Source: CAZPKH01 sp964407165 (GTDB lineage Bacteria; Bacteroidota; Bacteroidia; Bacteroidales; Muribaculaceae). From it: a stretch of DNA of 59,082 bases. A model generated the notes under the pieces. The model was not told the origin of the DNA, searched no databases, and saw nothing but the letters and a program-made list of their open reading frames with translations. Below, in pieces: positions 17,788 to 27,271 of this stretch (positions are counted from its first letter, which is position 1; every line of letters starts with the position of its first letter). The stretch spans positions 1 through 59,082 of the forward strand of contig CAYOUJ010000009.1 in the NCBI GenBank assembly GCA_964407165.1. The letters run 5' to 3'. The position numbers and the translations under genes are program-made.

Positions 17788-19215
17788 ATGAGGCAAGTCT
17801 TATGGATATGGCTATGGGTGTCGGCAGTCGCTGCGGCGGCGCCGGCCGACTCGCTGCTGCGCGTGCTCGACACAGAACTCGGACGTCTGCCGGAGTATAT
17901 GGCTGTGCGACAGGACTCAATCGACGCCGCCCGCGCCAACCTCGCGCGCGTCGACGGCGAGAACGCCGACGCGTACAATGTGCTGCGGACGCTTTACAGT
18001 CTCTATCGCACTTACGACGTCGACTCGGCGCTGTGGGTGGCGCGCCGCCGCCTGCAAGTGGCCGAGGGCCTCGGCGACGAGAGCAAGATCGCATCGGCGC
18101 GGCTCAACCTGGCGGAGAGCAGCATCTCGGCCGGTAGCTACGACGCCGCGCGGCGCGCGCTCGACGGCATCGACCGCACTCGCCTCGCAGACTATCACCA
18201 CCGTTACCTTTACGACCTCTACACCCGCCTGTGGCGGCAGATGGCGCTCAACGACGGCATCCCCTCGGAGCGGCGCCGGTACCTGCAGCTGACGATGGAG
18301 TATGCCGACTCGTTTGCCATATATTCGACAGGGCCGGAGAGACTCAACTCGCGGCGTCTGCTTGACCAGGCGCAGGAGCTGCTCGACGGCGGCGACCGTG
18401 ACGGCGCCGTGGCGCTGATGGCGGAGGCAGCGCTGATGGACATACGGGAGGGACGCCGCGACCTGGAGTCGCTCATGCGCCTGGCGGCAGTGCTCTGTGA
18501 CCAAGGGGATTACTCACGTGCATACGAATATATAACCACGGCGCTCGAGCAGGCGCGGGCGGCCAACGCACGGGCACGCGCCGCGGAGATGCTGGAAGCC
18601 GCGGAGGTGATAGACCGCGCGCACGGCGCCATGGTCAGCCGCTCGGTGCGGCGCCTAAACATCGCCTTGTGGGTCATCGCGGCGTTGGCGCTGATTGCTC
18701 TCGTGGCCTTTGCGAGCGCCTTCGCGCAGATGCGTGCGCTGCGGCGCACGGAGCGGCGCCTGCGATGTGCCAACGACGAGCTGGCCCGTGCCAACCGGCT
18801 CAAGGAGCAGTATATCAGCCAGCTGTTTGACATCTACAGCGGCCACGCGCGCCAGATTTCCGACCTGCGCAAGGGTGCCCTGCAGCAGCTCCGCGCCGGA
18901 CGCCTCGACCGCCTCGAGCGCTCCCTGTCGTCGCCCGAGGCGGAAACCACCGAGCTGCAAGAGATGTACCGCCGCTTCGACGAGATGTTCCTCTCGATGT
19001 ATCCCGACTTCCTCGCCGAGTACAACGCCTCTGTGGCCGGGGAACACCACGTCGATCCCGCCTCGCGGACGCTGACGCCGGAGCTGCGCGTGCACGCCCT
19101 AGTGAGCATGGGCATCACCGACAGCGGTCGCATCGCCCGCCTGCTCCACTACTCACCCCAGACCGTCTACAACTACCGCTCGCGCCTGCGACAGCGCCTC
19201 TCACACGCTCCCTGA
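17788..19215 (+). CDS. TPR/DUF6377 membrane-bound regulator
   Basis: Starting at 17788 the protein has 475 residues: a signal peptide (MRQVLWIWLWVSAVAAAA), helical TPR-like repeats (about 25-285) and a transmembrane helix (LWVIAALALIALVAFASAF). A coiled coil (about 320-350) and a C-terminal DUF6377 region follow, ending with a helix-turn-helix-like segment (GITDSGRIARLLHYSPQTVYNYRSRLRQRL). This architecture is a periplasmic sensor joined directly to a cytoplasmic DNA-binding end. A longer frame reaching upstream to 17617 would overlap the promoter and lose the signal peptide. Target genes are unknown; the following genes are candidates. Confidence 0.8.
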   Translation: MRQVLWIWLWVSAVAAAAPADSLLRVLDTELGRLPEYMAVRQDSIDAARANLARVDGENADAYNVLRTLYSLYRTYDVDSALWVARRRLQVAEGLGDESKIASARLNLAESSISAGSYDAARRALDGIDRTRLADYHHRYLYDLYTRLWRQMALNDGIPSERRRYLQLTMEYADSFAIYSTGPERLNSRRLLDQAQELLDGGDRDGAVALMAEAALMDIREGRRDLESLMRLAAVLCDQGDYSRAYEYITTALEQARAANARARAAEMLEAAEVIDRAHGAMVSRSVRRLNIALWVIAALALIALVAFASAFAQMRALRRTERRLRCANDELARANRLKEQYISQLFDIYSGHARQISDLRKGALQQLRAGRLDRLERSLSSPEAETTELQEMYRRFDEMFLSMYPDFLAEYNASVAGEHHVDPASRTLTPELRVHALVSMGITDSGRIARLLHYSPQTVYNYRSRLRQRLSHAP

Positions 19216-19329
19216 AGCCTACTCTACAGAGCTGATAAAAACACACTAAAAAATTTGTTGACAATTATTTGGGTTTTGTTCGGACCTACTTGGCAGCTAC
19301 CCGCGCGCACAAGCGGGCCGCTGGCGTAT

Positions 19330-19337
19330 TAACTTTG
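19330..19337 (+). promoter_or_regulatory. -7 box for the tyrosine phosphatase gene
   Basis: TAACTTTG lies 88 nt before the ATG at 19426. A repeat array occupies most of the leader. No clear -33 box. Confidence 0.45.
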
Positions 19338-19343
19338 CAAAAG

Positions 19344-19412
19344 TCAATCGAAAATCATCGACAACCATCGACAGACAATCGATAACCATCGAAAACCATC
19401 GAAAACCAAATA
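19344..19412 (+). repeat. AACCATCGA tandem repeat array, copy 1
   Basis: About seven 9-bp units (AATCATCGA, CAACCATCGA, CAATCGATA, AACCATCGA) lie in the leader of the phosphatase gene. Related arrays are at 27977-28042 and 33705-33770, where ATCGAT makes them self-complementary. Confidence 0.75.
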
Positions 19413-19425
19413 AACCCCAACAACC

Positions 19426-21318
19426 ATGAAACAAACTCTGATTTCCCTGCTTTGCCTGCTGGCTGCGCTTAGCGTCTCTGCCGACCAGTGGCCCTCGAAG
19501 ATGTATTGCAAAGGCGCCTGGGGCGGCGGCTCGTGGACGTGGAAGGAGATGACCACCGTGCAAGACGGCGTCTACACCTACCAGACCACCTGGGCGGCGA
19601 ACACCGGCTTCAACACCAACACCTCCGCATCCTCATCCGGCGCCTCGTGGTTTCCCAAGGCCAACATCCACGGCTATGATTCCTCCGTCATCACCGACGG
19701 CACCGACGTCACCCTCGTCCACTCGGCAGCCTCCGCCACCCTGTCGCTGTGCAAGACGGGCAGCGGCATCGTCGTCATGCTCCTGTCGAAGTGCGCCCCG
19801 ACCGTCGGCGACGAGGTGACCGTAGAGATGTACACGCAGAACGTCAGCGGCGCCGTGACCCTCACCGTCACCGACCCTGACGGCAGCGTCGCCACGGCCA
19901 CCACTTATCCCTATACATTCACCGGCGCGAAAGTGGGCGACTACACGCTCCGTGCCACGGCCACCGACGCCGACGGCGCCGAGTGCAGCCAGACGCTGAC
20001 CCTCACCGTCGCCGCCGAGCCGGAGAAGCTCCCCTTCGACCCAACTGCCGACGAGCTGAAGCGCTGCTACCATGAAGACCTCGAAACACACGACATCACC
20101 TTCCTCTTCGACCTCGCGACCTGGGGCAAGTCGGCATCCTCCATCACCAGCACATACGTCCGCGGCAGCGTCAACGGCTGGAGCAGCGACGACGCGCAGA
20201 AGATGGTCTACGACGCCGACCATAACCTCTATTATGTCACGGTGCCATACAACACCGTCAAGCGCCCCGGCAACTCGGGCCAGCCGGAGTACAAGTTCTA
20301 CATCAACGGCTCTTACATCTCCTCATATTCCGGCTTCCCCTCCGACTATATCTTCAAGAACGCCGACTACAACCAGATAGTAATCTTCTCGTTCGACGAC
20401 ATCGACGTCATCCGCGCCAACTCCGAGATGGCCAACGTCATCAAGCAAGTGAGCGACTTCGACCTCACCACCGACTCGGGCAAGATGGTGATAGCCAACC
20501 TGCGCGTGGTCCCCGGCACGCAGCATCTGATACGCACCTACCACCCGTTCAAGTGGAGCCGCTCGTTCTCCACCGAGCCGGTGCGCATGGCCGCCGTGGT
20601 CGAGCTGTGTGAGAAGCTTGGCGTCAAGAGCGACATCGTACTCTCGGGCGACGAGACCGGCTCGCTGACCACCTGGACGGTCGACGGCACCACCTACCAG
20701 GAGACCATCCCCGACTTCTACAAGGCCATGATCGCCGCCGGCAACGTGCTCTACGTCGGCAAGGGGTACAGCACACCCTCCTACAACGAGGTGTATTACA
20801 ACTCCACCGGCGAGAAGCTCGGCAACTGGATCAAGGAGACCGTCGCCTTCATCAACGCCGACGAAAATCCCGTGCCGTTCACCATCCACTGCCGCCTCGG
20901 CACCGACCGCACGGGCGTGTTCTGCGCCACCCTCGGCGCCCTCTGCGGGGCCTCGTGGGACGAGGTGGTGGCCGACTATGAGATGTCAAACCGCCTGGGC
21001 ACCCAGGAGTTCCGCGGCGGCGCCCTGCTGCGCTACGCCTTCGAGCAGATGCTCGGCGTGACCAATATCACCGACGTGCCCGACTTTCCCAAGGCCGTGG
21101 CAAACTACTTCATCGGCAAGGGCTACCTGACGCAGGACGACGTCGACGCCCTCAATGAGAAGCTGCAGGGGCGCCTGACTGGCATCGAGGCCGTCAGCAC
21201 CGACACCGACGCCGAGCCGGTCTACTACAACCTGCAGGGCGTGCGCGTCACCTCCCCCGCCGCCGGCCAGCTTCTCATCCGCGTCCGCGGCACCCGCACC
21301 GACAAGATAGTCTATTAG
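19426..21318 (+). CDS. Secreted tyrosine phosphatase-like protein with C-terminal secretion tail
   Basis: The 630-residue protein has a signal peptide (MKQTLISLLCLLAALSVSA). N-terminal beta domains follow (20-200, and a starch-binding-like segment near 215-330 with YVRGSVNGW). A phosphatase domain (about 345-575) carries the P-loop HCRLGTDRTG at 488-497, with nucleophile C489 and R495 intact. The end (YYNLQGVRV, then P-x-x-G and basic residues) resembles the C-terminal sorting tails of secreted Bacteroidales proteins. It should therefore act outside the cell on phosphotyrosine or phospholipid headgroups; substrate unknown. It lies just before porU. Confidence 0.8.
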   Translation: MKQTLISLLCLLAALSVSADQWPSKMYCKGAWGGGSWTWKEMTTVQDGVYTYQTTWAANTGFNTNTSASSSGASWFPKANIHGYDSSVITDGTDVTLVHSAASATLSLCKTGSGIVVMLLSKCAPTVGDEVTVEMYTQNVSGAVTLTVTDPDGSVATATTYPYTFTGAKVGDYTLRATATDADGAECSQTLTLTVAAEPEKLPFDPTADELKRCYHEDLETHDITFLFDLATWGKSASSITSTYVRGSVNGWSSDDAQKMVYDADHNLYYVTVPYNTVKRPGNSGQPEYKFYINGSYISSYSGFPSDYIFKNADYNQIVIFSFDDIDVIRANSEMANVIKQVSDFDLTTDSGKMVIANLRVVPGTQHLIRTYHPFKWSRSFSTEPVRMAAVVELCEKLGVKSDIVLSGDETGSLTTWTVDGTTYQETIPDFYKAMIAAGNVLYVGKGYSTPSYNEVYYNSTGEKLGNWIKETVAFINADENPVPFTIHCRLGTDRTGVFCATLGALCGASWDEVVADYEMSNRLGTQEFRGGALLRYAFEQMLGVTNITDVPDFPKAVANYFIGKGYLTQDDVDALNEKLQGRLTGIEAVSTDTDAEPVYYNLQGVRVTSPAAGQLLIRVRGTRTDKIVY

Positions 21319-21319
21319 T

Positions 21320-21437
21320 AAGTAAGGAGGGCGACCGTCCCCGCCCGCGCATCGCCGCCTTGGCCGCAAGCCCTGTGCGCTGTGGGGCGGGTAGACACCC
21401 TCCGTGGCGTGCGGCCGGAGACGGCCGCACGCCTTAC
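21320..21437. repeat. Composite GC palindromic element, copy 1 (about 118 bp)
   Basis: Imperfect inverted arms (GTAAGGAGGGCGACCGTCCC at the left; GACGGCCGCACGCCTTAC at the right) enclose a centre with GCCTTGGCCGCAAGCCC and GTGGGGCGGGTAGACACC. About 115 bp are nearly the same as 27132-27256. Related cores lie at 24912-25050 and 38113-38251. Confidence 0.75.
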
Positions 21438-21497
21438 TCGCACACAATATTGCGGCGCATCGGGCGTTATATGTATAGGCCAAATGCCCGCAAAGAC

Positions 21498-24400
21498 ATG
21501 ACCAATACTCTTTTCCGCAATATATCTATCATTGTCACAGCACTTTGCATGATACTAACGGCATCTGTTGCAAAGGCTTTCGACGTGTCGACCTACACCG
21601 AGACGTCGGCCCTCGCCGAGGGCCGCTGGGTGAAGGTGTCGGTCACCGCCTCCGGCATGTACCTGATACCGACATCGTCGCTGCGCTCGTGGGGCTTCAG
21701 CGACCCGTCGAAGGTGCGCATCCACGGCTACGGCGGCGCGCGCATCTCCGACGTGCTCTCCGCGGCCAACTATATCGACGACCTGCCCGAGGTGCCCTCG
21801 GAAGTAACCTCCAAGGGTATCGTGTTTTACGCCCAGGGCGTGGAGACGTGGACCGCTTCGGGCAACTATTACGTGCACTCCCTCAACCCCTTCAGCACCG
21901 TCGGCTACTACTTCCTGACCGAGAGCGACGCCGACGCCACCAACCCCGTGGTCGATGCCGGCACGGCAGGCGCGACAAACCCGGCGACATCGTTCCTCGA
22001 CTATCTCTACCACGAGACCGACGAGGTAAAATTAGGCGAAACGGGTCACTTGCTGCTTGGCGAGGACTTCAAATACACCCCCTCGCGGACGTTCAACTTC
22101 ACGCTCACCGACATCGACACCAACATGCCGGTCAGGGCCCGCACGCAGTTTGTAGCAAAGACTTACAGCTCGTCGTCGCGGCTGACGTTCTCGGTCAACG
22201 GCACACAGCAGTCGTCCACAACCTCCGACGTCATCTCCGCCAGCGGCACCAGCACCCACACTCACGGCGTGTCGACGGTGACCACCAAGAGCTTCTACCT
22301 CACCGACTCCAAGCTGCAGCTTGGCATCGCCCACTCCGCTTCCGTCACCGTAGTGGCGGCCTATCTCGACTTCATCGAAATCAACTATACCCGCCAGCTG
22401 AAGCTGAGCGACGGCCAGCTGACATTCAACCTCTCCCAGACGCAGGCCCGGCTCGACGGGGCCACCACATCAACCCGCATCTGGGACGTCACAAACCCGC
22501 TGAAGGTATATCAGATGCGCACGTCGGCCTCCGGCTCGGGGGTGGCATGGACCAACGACTACACCGGCACCCGCCGCTACGCCGCCTGGGACGAGACGGC
22601 CACGATGCCCTCGCCGACGTATGTGGGCACGGTCAACAACCAGAACCTGCACGACCCCTCTGTGACGCCCGACATGGTGATTTTCAGCCCCACGGAGTGG
22701 AGCACGGAGGCGGAGCGCATAGCGGCCATGCACCGCGACGCCCCCGACTCCCTGACAGTGCTGGTGGTCAACCCTGCCGAGGTTTACAACGAGTTCGGCT
22801 CCGGCGTGCCCGACGTCAACACCTTCCGCCGCTACCTCAAAATGCTCTACGACCGCGGCAAAGCCGCCGGGCACCCCCTGCGCTTCGCCCTGCTGATGGG
22901 CAAGCCCACGTATGACAACCGCCGGCTGACGGCGGCCATCTCCGCCCTGTCGTACCAGTTCCTGCCCACGTGGCAGAGCGACACCAGCCTCGACGACAAC
23001 GTCTCGTTCACCACCGACGACATCTTCTCCTTCCTCAAAGACAACTCCGGCTCGACCATGGCCTCCGACAGCCTCTGCATAGCCGTCGGACGCATTCCCG
23101 TGCGCACCGCCTCCGACGCAAAGACCGCAGTCGACAAGCTGTATGAGTACGTCAACTCCTCCAAGCGGTCGTCGTGGCAAAACCAGATGCTCTTCGTGGC
23201 CGACGACGAGAACAACGGCATACACATGGAGCAGACCGACGCCTTCATCAACGCCATGGTCAACGGCAACGACGACGGCACACACATGATGATAACCAAG
23301 GTGTACATCGACGCTTTCACCAAGCGCGACGGCGGCTACCCCGAGGCCCGCACGCGCATGTACAACCGTCTGGACGAAGGCGCTATGTGGTGGAACTTCG
23401 TGGGCCACGCCAACCCAACGGGCTGGACGGGCGAAAACATACTCACCTACAACGACATCAACAACCTCTACCTACGACGCTACCCGATACTCTACGCCGC
23501 CACCTGTGAGTTTCTCAACTGGGACGCCATCGCCATGTCGGGCGCGGAGATACTCTACTACACCCGCCAGGGCGGCATCATTGCCGCCATCACGGCCGTG
23601 CGCCCCGTCTACATCACCGACAACGGCCTGCTGGGCACCGCCATGGGTCCGCACATCATGGCCCGAGGCGACGACGGCCGCTTCCTGCCGCTGGGAGAGA
23701 TGTACCGCCGCGGCAAGAACAACATACGCGACAGCTACGGAGTCACCATCTCCAACAGCAACAAGCTGCGCTTCGTGCTCATGGGCGACCCCGCCATGCG
23801 CCCCGTCACACCCGCCAACCGCGTAAAGGTGGAGACTATCGGCGGCGTCGAGCCTACCGAAGACGCCCAGGTGACCATCAAGGCCCGCCAGGTGGTCACC
23901 GTCGAAGGCTCCGTCACCGACTGGCAGGGCAACCCGCTGCCCGACTTCAACGGCGACGTCACCCTCGAGATATACGACGCCGAATATTCAACCACCTCCA
24001 ACGGCAACGGCGCCGGTAAGCGGTACACCTTCGAGGAGCAGGGCGAGCGCCTATACTCAGGCCGCGACACGGTGCAGGGGGGCAAGTTCACCATCACCGT
24101 GGCCATGCCCGAGGATGTGGCAAACAACTTCCGCCCGGGAGCCATGAACCTCTACGCCACCGCCTCCACGTCGCACCTCGACGACGCCATGGGCACCTGC
24201 CGCACATTCTACGTCTACGGCTACGACACCACCGCCGAGGCCGACACCACCGCACCGGCCATCGAGACGATGTATCTCAACCACCCGACCTTCAACTCGG
24301 GCGACCGTGTCAATCCCTCTCCCCTGCTCATCGCCACCGTCTCTGACAACCTCGGCTTCAACCTTTCGACAGCCGGCGTGGGCCACACCATGACGCTGCA

Positions 24401-24908
24401 GCTCGACGGCAAGACCAGCTACACCGACGTCAGCAACTACTTTACCCCCGACATGGGCTCTCTCTCCGGCACCATCGCATACCCCTTCGAAGACCTGCAG
24501 GAGGGTCGCCACACCCTGCGCCTGCGCGTGTGGGACACCCAGGGCAACCTCGCCGAGCAGACCATCGACTTCGTGGTCAGCGACGACGTCGACCCGGTCA
24601 TCTACCGTGTCTACACCGACTCTAGCCCGGCCAGCACCGAGGCCAACTTCTATGTGAGCCACAACCGCCCCGACCAGATGATGACCTTCTCCGTCGAGGT
24701 GTTTAACCTCATGGGTCGCAAGCTCTGGGAGAGCAGCGCCACCGGCATCTCCGACATGTACACCTCCGTGCCCGTCACCTGGGACCTGTGCGACTCCGCC
24801 GGCCGGCGCGTGCAGCGCGGCATCTACCTCTTCCGCGCCACCATCACCGAGAGCGACGGCACCCGCCACGTCACCGAAAGCTCACGCCTCGCCGTCTCCG
24901 CCCAATAG
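21498..24908 (+). CDS. porU: Type IX secretion system sortase, C25 (gingipain-fold) family
   Basis: From the ATG at 21498 the protein has 1136 residues with a signal peptide (MTNTLFRNISIIVTALCMIL, then TASVAKA). A frame extending upstream into the palindromic element has no signal peptide and is rejected. The C25 catalytic pair is visible: H637 in NFVGHANPTGW and C670 in YAATCEF. The length and layout (long N-terminal beta region, central C25 domain, Ig-like domains, FlgD-like C-terminus) match PorU. PorU removes C-terminal domains from secreted cargo and links the cargo to lipopolysaccharide. The usual partner gene porV is not adjacent. Confidence 0.88.
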   Translation: MTNTLFRNISIIVTALCMILTASVAKAFDVSTYTETSALAEGRWVKVSVTASGMYLIPTSSLRSWGFSDPSKVRIHGYGGARISDVLSAANYIDDLPEVPSEVTSKGIVFYAQGVETWTASGNYYVHSLNPFSTVGYYFLTESDADATNPVVDAGTAGATNPATSFLDYLYHETDEVKLGETGHLLLGEDFKYTPSRTFNFTLTDIDTNMPVRARTQFVAKTYSSSSRLTFSVNGTQQSSTTSDVISASGTSTHTHGVSTVTTKSFYLTDSKLQLGIAHSASVTVVAAYLDFIEINYTRQLKLSDGQLTFNLSQTQARLDGATTSTRIWDVTNPLKVYQMRTSASGSGVAWTNDYTGTRRYAAWDETATMPSPTYVGTVNNQNLHDPSVTPDMVIFSPTEWSTEAERIAAMHRDAPDSLTVLVVNPAEVYNEFGSGVPDVNTFRRYLKMLYDRGKAAGHPLRFALLMGKPTYDNRRLTAAISALSYQFLPTWQSDTSLDDNVSFTTDDIFSFLKDNSGSTMASDSLCIAVGRIPVRTASDAKTAVDKLYEYVNSSKRSSWQNQMLFVADDENNGIHMEQTDAFINAMVNGNDDGTHMMITKVYIDAFTKRDGGYPEARTRMYNRLDEGAMWWNFVGHANPTGWTGENILTYNDINNLYLRRYPILYAATCEFLNWDAIAMSGAEILYYTRQGGIIAAITAVRPVYITDNGLLGTAMGPHIMARGDDGRFLPLGEMYRRGKNNIRDSYGVTISNSNKLRFVLMGDPAMRPVTPANRVKVETIGGVEPTEDAQVTIKARQVVTVEGSVTDWQGNPLPDFNGDVTLEIYDAEYSTTSNGNGAGKRYTFEEQGERLYSGRDTVQGGKFTITVAMPEDVANNFRPGAMNLYATASTSHLDDAMGTCRTFYVYGYDTTAEADTTAPAIETMYLNHPTFNSGDRVNPSPLLIATVSDNLGFNLSTAGVGHTMTLQLDGKTSYTDVSNYFTPDMGSLSGTIAYPFEDLQEGRHTLRLRVWDTQGNLAEQTIDFVVSDDVDPVIYRVYTDSSPASTEANFYVSHNRPDQMMTFSVEVFNLMGRKLWESSATGISDMYTSVPVTWDLCDSAGRRVQRGIYLFRATITESDGTRHVTESSRLAVSAQ

Positions 24909-24911
24909 ATT

Positions 24912-25050
24912 TTGGAAGCGACGCGCCCTCGCGTCGCCTTTGGATGCGACGCGCCCCCGCGTCGCGCCATTAGGCGTGTCTACCCGCCCCACGACGCCAT
25001 CGCCTGACGACGTGGGGCGGGGAGCGCGACGCGAGGGCGCGTCGCTTCCA
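24912..25050. repeat. Composite GC palindromic element, copy 2
   Basis: The outer arms GGAAGCGACGCGCCCTCGCG (from 24912) and its complement (ending 25050) flank a second hairpin GCGACGCGCCCCCGCGTCGC and the core GTGTCTACCCGCCCCAC (24976-24992). It lies between porU and the next promoter. Confidence 0.75.
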
Positions 25051-25059
25051 AAAAAAAAT

Positions 25060-25090
25060 TTTGATTTTTTGAAAATTATCACTATCTTTG
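25060..25090 (+). promoter_or_regulatory. Promoter of the surface lipoprotein gene
   Basis: TTTG (25060-25063), a 19-bp spacer and TATCTTTG (25083-25090) match the Bacteroidetes consensus, 48 nt before the ATG at 25138. Confidence 0.7.
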
Positions 25091-25137
25091 CCCCCACGAA
25101 CAAAAATTTTCACACAACCCACTTTCTTTACCTACCA

Positions 25138-27057
25138 ATGAAAAAACCTGTCTTCTGCATGCTCATGGCCTGCGCGGCCACGGCTATGCTCACCTCATGC
25201 TCCTCCGACGAGCCTGCGGTAACAAACACATCTGACGGCCTCGTTTCGTTCACCGTCAGCGTCCCCTCATCCGTATCCTCCCGTGCCGCCAACGACGGCT
25301 TCTCGGCCCGCGACCTGGTCTATGTGGTCTACGACGCCGACAACGGCTACACGCCACTGTTCAAAGAGGAGCTGCCCCTGCAGTTCAACGAAGGCTCCCA
25401 CGAGACCACGGTAAACATCCAGCTGGTCAACGGCAAGAAATACACCGTGGCCTTCTTCGCCAAGAACGCCGCCGCGCCCTACACCGTCAGCGATGCCGGC
25501 ACCCTCACCATCGACTACACCACCGGCACGCTCAGCGCCAACTCTGACATCTTCGACGCCTTCTACGGCCGCTCGGAGGACTTCACCGTCGGCTCGGGCA
25601 ACCCGGACAAGGTGACCCTCTACCGCCCCTTCGCGCAGGTAAACGTCGGCGCCGCCGACTGGGGCGCCGCCAAGAAGGCCGGCCTGACCGTTACGCAGAC
25701 CTCCATGGCCTTCACCGCCGAGGTGCCCTACACCATGAGCATGCTCGACGGCACCGTCGGCTCTGAGCGCACGGCCGTCACCTACACCATGGCCGACATC
25801 CACGACACCACCTCCGGCGAGCCCTCCATGATCAACGTGGCCTCCCGTGACTACTACTGGGTGTCGATGAACTACGTGCTGGCCTCCACCGACCAAAGCG
25901 TCATCAACACCGTCACCTTCGACTACAACGGCTCCCCCGCCGCCATCCAGGTCAACACCGTGCCCGTCCGCCGCAACTACCGCACCAACATCGTGGGCAA
26001 CTTCTTCACCTCCGACGTCTCCTACGAGATCATCATCGACCCCGAGTTTGAGAAGCCCGACCTCGGCGACCAGGTGTATAGCGGCACCTCCGTGCGCCCC
26101 ACCGCCGACGCCGACGGCAACTATAAGCTCTCCACCGCCGACGAGTTCGTGGGCTTCCTGGAGATGATGGCCGAGGGCGAGACCTTCGCCAACACCACCG
26201 TCAGCCTCGACACCGACGCCGACCTCGCCGGCTATGAGATAGAGAAATGCGGCTCTTTCTACGGAACTTTTGAAGGTAACGACCACATCATCAGCAATTA
26301 TGTGATTTCAAAGCAGAGCGCCGCCAGCTATAGCACCAAATATGCCTACGGACTCTTCGGCACTCTCGGTGGCACATATAACTATGGCAACAACTACTAT
26401 TACACGAAGGTTAGCAACCTCACGGTCAAGAACGCCACGGTAGGCTGCGCCTCCGGCAATTTCGTCGGTGCATTTGCCGGGTACATCAACTATTATGTCA
26501 CGCTCGAGAACATCAATGTCGAGGGCTGCACCGTGACTGGTTTTGGCAAAGTAGGCGGCATCGCCGGCGGCACGATGGACATCTACGGCCTCCTTATCAT
26601 GAAGAACTGCCATGTAAAGGACACTCACCTTATTGGCGGCTATAACCTTGGCGGTCTTGTAGGCCTCATGCAGCACCGCGACTACATCGTGTCAGCAGAC
26701 TGCACCGCCGAGACAACCTATCAGCTTGGATACAGCGATTCCTCCTACATGGATCTCGACTTTGAGGGCACGGGTGACGAAACCGGCCTTGTACACCAGG
26801 TCAAGGGCAAGTTCTACATGTACGGCTCCGGCTACCATCGCTATTACCCCGCTTACGGTGTCTATTACACGATCCAGACCACCGACTATCCCAACCATAA
26901 GACCGACGGCTACACTAATGCCGACTATTTCACACAACTGGCTGCCAGCACCGGTGATGAACTTATCACCACCAGTTGCTATGCGTTAGGTTACGCGGTC
27001 GACGACGATCCCTCCTTCTACCCCTACGACGCCTTCCAAATGACCCATCCGCAGTAA
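25138..27057 (+). CDS. Fimbrillin-like surface lipoprotein with GLUG-type repeats
   Basis: The 639-residue lipoprotein (lipobox LTSC) has an N-terminal domain (about 30-310) like the DUF6562/fimbrillin group: beta-rich, with RPFAQVNVG and VPVRRNYRTNIVGNFFT. A linker follows, then a repeat region (about 370-560) with LFGTLGG, VGAFAGY and GGIAGG units resembling GLUG-type beta-helical repeats of adhesins. The start at 25138 is chosen because it follows the promoter and gives the lipoprotein signal; a longer frame enters the GC repeat. A surface adhesin or pilus-tip role is inferred. The codons beyond about 26270 are less GC-rich than the first half. Confidence 0.7.
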   Translation: MKKPVFCMLMACAATAMLTSCSSDEPAVTNTSDGLVSFTVSVPSSVSSRAANDGFSARDLVYVVYDADNGYTPLFKEELPLQFNEGSHETTVNIQLVNGKKYTVAFFAKNAAAPYTVSDAGTLTIDYTTGTLSANSDIFDAFYGRSEDFTVGSGNPDKVTLYRPFAQVNVGAADWGAAKKAGLTVTQTSMAFTAEVPYTMSMLDGTVGSERTAVTYTMADIHDTTSGEPSMINVASRDYYWVSMNYVLASTDQSVINTVTFDYNGSPAAIQVNTVPVRRNYRTNIVGNFFTSDVSYEIIIDPEFEKPDLGDQVYSGTSVRPTADADGNYKLSTADEFVGFLEMMAEGETFANTTVSLDTDADLAGYEIEKCGSFYGTFEGNDHIISNYVISKQSAASYSTKYAYGLFGTLGGTYNYGNNYYYTKVSNLTVKNATVGCASGNFVGAFAGYINYYVTLENINVEGCTVTGFGKVGGIAGGTMDIYGLLIMKNCHVKDTHLIGGYNLGGLVGLMQHRDYIVSADCTAETTYQLGYSDSSYMDLDFEGTGDETGLVHQVKGKFYMYGSGYHRYYPAYGVYYTIQTTDYPNHKTDGYTNADYFTQLAASTGDELITTSCYALGYAVDDDPSFYPYDAFQMTHPQ

Positions 27058-27092
27058 CGCCAGAGATATAGGCGCGAAGCGCCGCAGACATG

Positions 27093-27129
27093 AATAACCC
27101 CGCGCGACCGCAAGGAGCGCGGGGTTATT
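27093..27129 (+). terminator. Hairpin terminator after the surface lipoprotein gene
   Basis: A perfect 13-bp stem (AATAACCCCGCGC with GCGCGGGGTTATT) begins 36 nt after the stop codon. A smaller hairpin (GGCGC-gaa-GCGCC) precedes it. There is no T-run. Confidence 0.55.
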
Positions 27130-27131
27130 GC

Positions 27132-27256
27132 GAGTAAGGAGGGCGGCCGTCCCCGGCCGCACATCCCCGCCTTGGCCACAAGCCCTGTGCGCTGTGGGGC
27201 GGATAGACACCCTCTGTGGCGTGCGGCCGGGACGGCCGCCCTCCTTACTTGCTGAC
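27132..27256. repeat. Composite GC palindromic element, copy 3
   Basis: Near-duplicate of 21320-21437: the arms GTAAGGAGGGCGGCCGTCCC and GGGACGGCCGCCCTCCTTAC are a perfect 20-bp inverted repeat. The centre again holds GCCTTGGCCACAAGCCC and GTGGGGCGGATAGACACC. It lies between convergent genes. Confidence 0.8.
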
Positions 27257-27271
27257 GGCCGCCCCCCTTAC

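Noticed and set aside
21360..21497. Extended start of PorU within the palindromic element
   Set aside because: The extension has no signal peptide and lies in a repeat present elsewhere outside genes; the ATG at 21498 gives a proper signal peptide.
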